Assembly: GCF_000250875.1 (NCBI RefSeq)
Contig: NZ_JH604861.1
Location: forward strand, 1-10,267
Reading direction: 5' to 3'
Source of the DNA: Sutterella parvirubra YIT 11816
GTDB taxonomy: Bacteria; Pseudomonadota; Gammaproteobacteria; Burkholderiales; Burkholderiaceae_F
Length of the DNA stretch: 10,267 nucleotides
Positions 6,837 through 10,267 of the stretch are shown here, piece by piece (positions within the stretch are counted from its first letter, which is position 1; every line of letters begins with the position of its first letter). The translations under genes and the position numbers were made by a program. The notes under the pieces are model-generated. The model was not told where the DNA came from. It did not search any database and saw only the letters and a list, made by a program, of their open reading frames with translations.

Positions 6837-8789
6837 TCAGCCCTGCGGCTTCGGCTGTGCCTTGGCGGCCTCGGCCCGCCGGCGGCGTTCGGCCTGAACG
6901 AGTGCCAGCATCCGACCGCTCTCCTTCATTGCGGTGTCGGCCCAGCTGCCGAACCAGCCGCGGGCGGTCATGAAGCGCGAGATGAAGGCGTCGCGGTCGC
7001 GGCGAAGCACCATGTCGAGCTCCGGCGCCAAGCTCTCGACGTAGGCGCGGATGATGTCGGCGTTCGCTTCGGAACTCAAGACGATGTCGGCGTAGAGCCG
7101 GGGATCCTGTGCGAAAAGACGCCCCACCATCTCGAGCTCCAACCGGTAGATGGGGGACGAGAGCGCGAGGATCTGGCGCAGATCCGGCCGGATCTTCGAG
7201 AGGAAGACGCCGTAGGCGTAGGTCGTGAAGTGGCGGAGCGCCTGGATGATGCTCATCGAGCGGTCGTGGTCCGCGGCGGAGCATTCGACGACGGAGACGT
7301 CTTCGGACAAAAGGTCCCGGCGGAGTTCTTCCGAGGCTTCGGGGCAGCGTGCCCGGACGTAGACGAAGACCTGACGCGCGAGGTCGACGACGTCCGGCCC
7401 GAACATCGGGTGCATGCCGAGGACGGGGCCGGTGTGGGCCTTCAACATCGCTTCGACCGGCGCGCGCTTCACGCTCGTCACGTCGCAGAGCAGCGTGTCG
7501 GGGTCAAGAAGCGGCCCCAACTGCTTGATCACCGCGATCGTCACGTCGATCGGCGCCGACACGACGACGATCCCGGCCCCCGCGAGAATCTCGCGCGCGC
7601 GGGGCCAGTCGTCCCGCTCCAGAATCCGCACGGGGTGGCCGTGACGTCGGAAGAACGCCTGGAGGATCTTCCCCATGCCGCCCGCACCGCCCACGATGAC
7701 GACGGGCTTGCGGGAGGGTTCGGCCTGCGCGGGAAGAGCCGGATCAGCGGCCCCGGCGGCTTCACCGGAGGAAGCCGCTCCGAAGGCCGCATCCGCCGCA
7801 TCGCCCGGCATCGGATCGAGCCACGCGCGCTTTTCGACGAGCCGGATCCCTGCGGCGTCCCGCCACATGGCGAGCCACCCGTCGACGGCGGGCGTGTCGT
7901 CCAGGACGGCGCGCAGGCGCCACCCGTCGGGGAGCTTCGTCAGTTCCTGCTCGGCGCGGAAAGGCGTCTCTCTGAGGTTCCGGGCGGTGACGTCGCTCGT
8001 GAACTCCACGATGAGTTCGATCTTCTGGCCGTTCGAGTAGTTGAAGTGGCGCGAGGTCACGTAGGCTTCCAACGAAAACCCTTCGGGGCGGCGCGCCTGG
8101 CGCTCCAGAAGGTGCGCGCGCTTCATGCGGTGGAGCGCGAGGTGCCGCACGTCGTCGTAGTTTTCAAAGACGCAGACGAGGTAGAGGCGGCTGTCCTGCT
8201 GAACGAGCCCCAGAGGGGAGACCGTCCCCACCGTTTCGTGCCCCTGGGTGTTGACGTACTTGATCTCGATGAGGCTCCCGCGAAAGAGCGCTTCGCTCAC
8301 GGTCTCGAAGACCTTCCCGTCGATCGCGGGCGGCACGACGGGAAGGGCGGGCGAGACGAAGGCGACTTTGTTCAGCCACGCCCTGGCCTTTTCGCTCCGG
8401 GCGTCCTCGTGAAGGACGTCCTTCGCCGCGTCGAAGAGCGAGGCCATCCCGCGCGCGATGTAGGGCGGGAGCTGGTGCTTCAGGTGCTCTTCGCAGAGCC
8501 GCAGCGTCAACGCTTCGCGGGGCGTCAGCCTCGTCGTCGCCAAGTCCGAGACGTCGGGCCCGCGCCGGTACCGGTAGGGCTTCGTCGTCTTGTCGACTTC
8601 GACGTTCATGTCGGAGGAGAGGACGAGGGACGAGAGCGCCCGCTGAAGACGCCTCGTCGGCACGTCGACGCCGTCGTCGGACAAGCGTTGGGCGAGTTCA
8701 GAAGAGGAGATCCAGCGGCCTCTGGGAATGCGCCTCAGGATGGCGATCAAGGTCGTCGCCTCGGTGAGGGCGTCGGTCGTGCGGGTCAT
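6837..8789 (-). CDS. Fusion of a winged-helix/WYL-type transcription regulator with prephenate dehydrogenase (TyrA)
   Basis: One uninterrupted frame of 650 residues carries two modules. Residues 10-75 look like a winged helix-turn-helix (WISSSELAQRL, then PTRRLQRALSSL). Residues 160-232 are a WYL domain: SPLGLVQQDSRLYLV with the signature triplet read as L-Y-L, then HLALHRMKRAHLL. Residues 255-325 resemble the WCX extension. An Ala/Gly/Pro-rich linker (327-360) leads to a full TyrA domain (362-632): VVIVGGAGGMG nucleotide loop, GMHPMFGPD with the family's catalytic His (H460), IQALRHFTTYAYG, and LALSSPIYRLELEMVGRLFAQDP, very close to the E. coli T-protein. That enzyme makes 4-hydroxyphenylpyruvate from prephenate for tyrosine synthesis, but its N-terminal chorismate mutase is absent here. 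I infer a cytoplasmic regulator that senses, or is governed by, tyrosine-pathway metabolites. The ATG at 8789 follows a -10-like TAAGAT and precedes the helix-turn-helix directly; no clear Shine-Dalgarno is seen. An upstream ATG at 9011 adds 74 R/P-rich residues and crosses the terminator region, so it is rejected. Confidence 0.9.
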   Translation of the reverse strand: MTRTTDALTEATTLIAILRRIPRGRWISSSELAQRLSDDGVDVPTRRLQRALSSLVLSSDMNVEVDKTTKPYRYRRGPDVSDLATTRLTPREALTLRLCEEHLKHQLPPYIARGMASLFDAAKDVLHEDARSEKARAWLNKVAFVSPALPVVPPAIDGKVFETVSEALFRGSLIEIKYVNTQGHETVGTVSPLGLVQQDSRLYLVCVFENYDDVRHLALHRMKRAHLLERQARRPEGFSLEAYVTSRHFNYSNGQKIELIVEFTSDVTARNLRETPFRAEQELTKLPDGWRLRAVLDDTPAVDGWLAMWRDAAGIRLVEKRAWLDPMPGDAADAAFGAASSGEAAGAADPALPAQAEPSRKPVVIVGGAGGMGKILQAFFRRHGHPVRILERDDWPRAREILAGAGIVVVSAPIDVTIAVIKQLGPLLDPDTLLCDVTSVKRAPVEAMLKAHTGPVLGMHPMFGPDVVDLARQVFVYVRARCPEASEELRRDLLSEDVSVVECSAADHDRSMSIIQALRHFTTYAYGVFLSKIRPDLRQILALSSPIYRLELEMVGRLFAQDPRLYADIVLSSEANADIIRAYVESLAPELDMVLRRDRDAFISRFMTARGWFGSWADTAMKESGRMLALVQAERRRRAEAAKAQPKPQG

Positions 8790-8824
8790 GGTCGGTCCGG
8801 GTTGGGTAGTCGGTCGAATGACCC
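8772..8824. promoter_or_regulatory. Candidate operator at the WYL-TyrA start: three direct repeats and one inverted repeat
   Basis: GTCGGTC occurs at 8772-8778, 8791-8797 and 8809-8815, spaced 19 and 18 bases apart, so roughly on the same face of the helix every two turns. A perfect 7-bp inverted repeat, GGGTCAT (8783-8789) and ATGACCC (8818-8824), encloses two of them and includes the start codon. The cluster lies between the -10 candidate and the first codons, a typical place for a repressor to block transcription. Binding by the encoded WYL protein is inference. Confidence 0.45.
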
Positions 8825-8830
8825 ATCTTA
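8825..8830 (-). promoter_or_regulatory. Candidate -10 element of the WYL-TyrA gene
   Basis: The minus strand reads TAAGAT, one of few AT-rich hexamers here and 35 bases upstream of the ATG at 8789. A weak CTTCGA lies 16 bases further upstream as a possible -35 element. The poor -35 suggests a weak or activator-dependent promoter. Confidence 0.35.
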
Positions 8831-8915
8831 CCGCGGCCGCCGGGCTTCGAAGGCGGTGAATCCTCGGTGGAAGCGCGTAGGTGGAAACGGCAGAGCGTCG
8901 TGTGTTGACGCAGGA

Positions 8916-8951
8916 GGGCGGCCCCATGAGGGGCCCGGGAAGAGGCCGCCC
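8916..8951. repeat. Nested GC hairpin upstream of the WYL-TyrA promoter
   Basis: GGGCGGCC (8916-8923) and GGCCGCCC (8944-8951) form a perfect 8-bp inverted repeat. A competing smaller hairpin, GCCCC-ATGA-GGGGC, lies at 8921-8934. It sits just beyond the terminator at 8960-8993 on the minus strand and has no T tract of its own. It could back up termination or be a binding site. Confidence 0.4.
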
Positions 8952-8959
8952 GGGGCGCG

Positions 8960-8993
8960 AAAAAAGGCCCCGGACCCTTGCGGGTGCCGGGGC
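8960..8993 (-). terminator. Strong Rho-independent terminator of the FAD reductase gene
   Basis: GCCCCGG and ACCC (8967-8977) pair with GGGT and CCGGGGC (8982-8985, 8987-8993) around a 4-base loop with one bulged G. On the minus strand the stem is followed by CTTTTTT (A run at 8960-8965 on the plus strand). It lies 70 bases after the stop at 9063 and insulates the WYL-TyrA gene from upstream transcription. Confidence 0.85.
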
Positions 8994-9022
8994 AAACTCA
9001 CATTCACTCAAAGAACCGGGGG

Positions 9023-9049
9023 CCGGGATCGGAAGGTTCCGGTTCCCGG
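9023..9049 (-). terminator. First of two tandem stem-loops after the FAD reductase gene
   Basis: CCGGGA (9023-9028) pairs with TCCCGG (9044-9049), and the inner CGGA (9030-9033) with TCCG (9038-9041) around AGGT. It begins 14 bases after the stop at 9063. The minus strand continues with a G/C stretch and then TTCTTTG, so it is a weaker terminator or a 3'-end stabilising hairpin ahead of the strong one at 8960-8993. Confidence 0.45.
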
Positions 9050-9062
9050 GGAGAAACGTTCG

Positions 9063-10267
9063 TCAGTTCTTCGCGACCTGCTGGCCGGCGATGCGGCCGA
9101 AGACCAGGCAGTCGAGAATGGCGACGGAACCGAGACGCACGGCGCCGTGGACGCCGCCCGTGGCTTCACCGGCCGCAAAGAGGTTCTTGATCGGCTTGTC
9201 CGTGCGCACGTCGAGGACGCGGCAGGTTTCGTCCGTCAGGAGCCCGCCCATGCAGTGGTGAACCTTCGGCTGGCAGAGGCCCGCGTACCAGGGGCCGTCG
9301 ACCATCGGAACCTGGTCGTTGTTGATGTAGCGGCCGAGCTGCGGGTCGTTCTTCGACTTGACGGCTTCGTTGAAGGCGTCGATCGTGGCCTTGAGGTTTT
9401 CGTAGGGGATCTTCGTGCCCTTGGCGAGATCCTCAAGGGTGTCGTACTTCTCGACGATCTTCTGTTCGAGCATGCGTTCAAGGAACCCCGGGCGCTGCTT
9501 CTTCAAGGGACCGACGTTGGGTTCGTTGCAGAGCGCCCAGCACTGGCGGCCGGCCTGCTGCTCGACCATGATCGCGTCGGCGCGGACCTTGCGGTTCGCG
9601 AGTTCGTTCACGAAGCGCTTGCCGTCGGTGTTGACCCACACGCCGTATTCGGCGGCCGCGGTCTGGTTGAACTGCCAACCGATGCCCATGCCCTTTTCCT
9701 TCGGGTTGCCCCAAGGACCGCACTGGATCCAGTCGGCCTGGATCTGCAGGCACCCGATCGCGGCGGTTTCACGCCAAAGCTCAGAGGTGGCGCCCGGCTG
9801 GTTCGTCGTGTCGAGCGTGGCGTCCAACTTCGGGTCCTGGTGCATGCGGAAGGTCACGTCCGCGGAGAAGCCGCCGTAGCAGAGGACGACCCCCTTCGTG
9901 GCGCGGATGAACTTCGTCTTCCCGCTCTTCGCGTCCGGGAAGCGGTAGCCTTCGCGGACTTCAAGACCGAGGACTTCGCCTTCTTCCGTGCGGATGATGT
10001 GTTCGACGTAGCAGCGCTTGCGGATGGGCACGCCGAGCTTCTCGCACATCGCGATTTCCTTCGTGACGATCCCCGAGCCCGAGCCGTTCGTCGTCGTGAC
10101 GTAGCGCGGAACCGAGTGGCCGCCTTCCTGACCGATCGCGTCCGGGAGGTACTCGACGCCGAGTTCCTTCACGGTCCATTCGTAGTTGGAGAGGGCGTGT
10201 TCGGCCATGAGACGGACCTTCTTGCGGTCGTTCATGTAGACCTGAACTTCCCGCCGATTTGACACTC
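9063..10267 (-). CDS. FAD-dependent fumarate-reductase-like flavoprotein (flavocytochrome c family), C-terminal 400 residues, runs off the window
   Basis: The family reduces a C=C bond in small unsaturated acids (fumarate, urocanate, acrylate types), usually in the periplasm as the end of an anaerobic electron chain. Numbering from a GTG at 10265, visible signatures are VNTDGKRFVNELANR (211-225), KVHHCMGGLLTDE (334-346) and AAGEATGGVHGAVRLGS (364-380), then LVFGRIAGQQVAKN at the C-terminus. The N-terminal part with the first FAD-binding loop (about 100 residues or more) and any export signal lie beyond 10267, so the true start is unknown. By manual alignment to Shewanella flavocytochrome c3, the equivalents of R402, H504 and R544 are kept (R225, H337, R377). 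The usual I-Q-x-H-P is I-Q-C-G-P (180-184), and the E378/R381 pair seems lost. The substrate is therefore probably not fumarate. No heme-binding C-x-x-C-H is present in the visible part; partners may be encoded outside the window. Confidence 0.88.
   Translation of the reverse strand, partial: VSNRREVQVYMNDRKKVRLMAEHALSNYEWTVKELGVEYLPDAIGQEGGHSVPRYVTTTNGSGSGIVTKEIAMCEKLGVPIRKRCYVEHIIRTEEGEVLGLEVREGYRFPDAKSGKTKFIRATKGVVLCYGGFSADVTFRMHQDPKLDATLDTTNQPGATSELWRETAAIGCLQIQADWIQCGPWGNPKEKGMGIGWQFNQTAAAEYGVWVNTDGKRFVNELANRKVRADAIMVEQQAGRQCWALCNEPNVGPLKKQRPGFLERMLEQKIVEKYDTLEDLAKGTKIPYENLKATIDAFNEAVKSKNDPQLGRYINNDQVPMVDGPWYAGLCQPKVHHCMGGLLTDETCRVLDVRTDKPIKNLFAAGEATGGVHGAVRLGSVAILDCLVFGRIAGQQVAKN

Noticed and set aside
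6837..7811. Separate TyrA protein started at the internal ATG at 7811
   Set aside because: The frame is continuous with the WYL part and no Shine-Dalgarno precedes that ATG. The linker composition fits a fusion joint. It cannot be fully excluded.
6813..10262. Plus-strand open frame of 1149 codons opposite the WYL-TyrA and FAD reductase genes
   Set aside because: It is the antisense of two clear genes with strong family motifs and crosses a terminator; its translation is rich in R, D, V and H with no domain, as expected from GC-biased codons on the other strand.
1..10267. CRISPR arrays, complete insertion sequences and rRNA or tRNA genes
   Set aside because: I saw no regularly spaced repeats, no transposase-like protein and no RNA-gene signatures; the abrupt change near position 30 is the only hint of an element.

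Overview
The window is GC-rich, densely coded bacterial DNA with strong third-position G/C bias. The gene set points to an anaerobic, probably host-associated Pseudomonadota: an [FeFe] hydrogenase, a flavocytochrome-c-type FAD reductase of the kind used in anaerobic respiration, and a TyrA domain close to the enterobacterial T-protein. A member of Sutterellaceae would fit, but this is inference; the window holds no rRNA or other taxonomic marker.

Left part (1-1119). A minus-strand gene starts at 105 with a very good ribosome binding site and reads like the N-terminus of an aldehyde dehydrogenase, but it meets a stop after 27 codons. About 1 kb of DNA without a credible gene follows. It is rich in GC hairpins and short direct repeats and probably carries the divergent promoters and the long leader of the hydrogenase operon.

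Hydrogenase operon (1120-5941, plus strand). The first gene fuses the [4Fe-4S] domain of NuoF to a complete GltD-type FAD/NADPH oxidoreductase. The second, overlapping it by one base, is a full-length M3-type [FeFe] hydrogenase with all its iron-sulfur domains. Together they look like a soluble NAD(P)H-linked hydrogenase. A short, degenerate AAA-ATPase-like protein of the PF09820 type starts 26 bases after the hydrogenase gene.

Middle (5942-8830, minus strand). A flavodoxin-fold NAD(P)H oxidoreductase lies downstream of the most unusual gene in the window: a single reading frame joining a winged-helix/WYL-type transcription regulator to a complete prephenate dehydrogenase (TyrA) domain. The chorismate mutase half of the E. 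coli T-protein is absent and a DNA-binding and sensing module takes its place. Three copies of GTCGGTC and a 7-bp inverted repeat surround its start codon and candidate -10 element, as expected if the protein controls its own gene.

Right part (8831-10267, minus strand). Two stem-loop terminators follow the C-terminal 400 residues of a FAD-dependent fumarate-reductase-like flavoprotein that runs off the window. Its active site keeps some catalytic residues of flavocytochrome c fumarate reductases but not all, so its substrate is probably another unsaturated acid.
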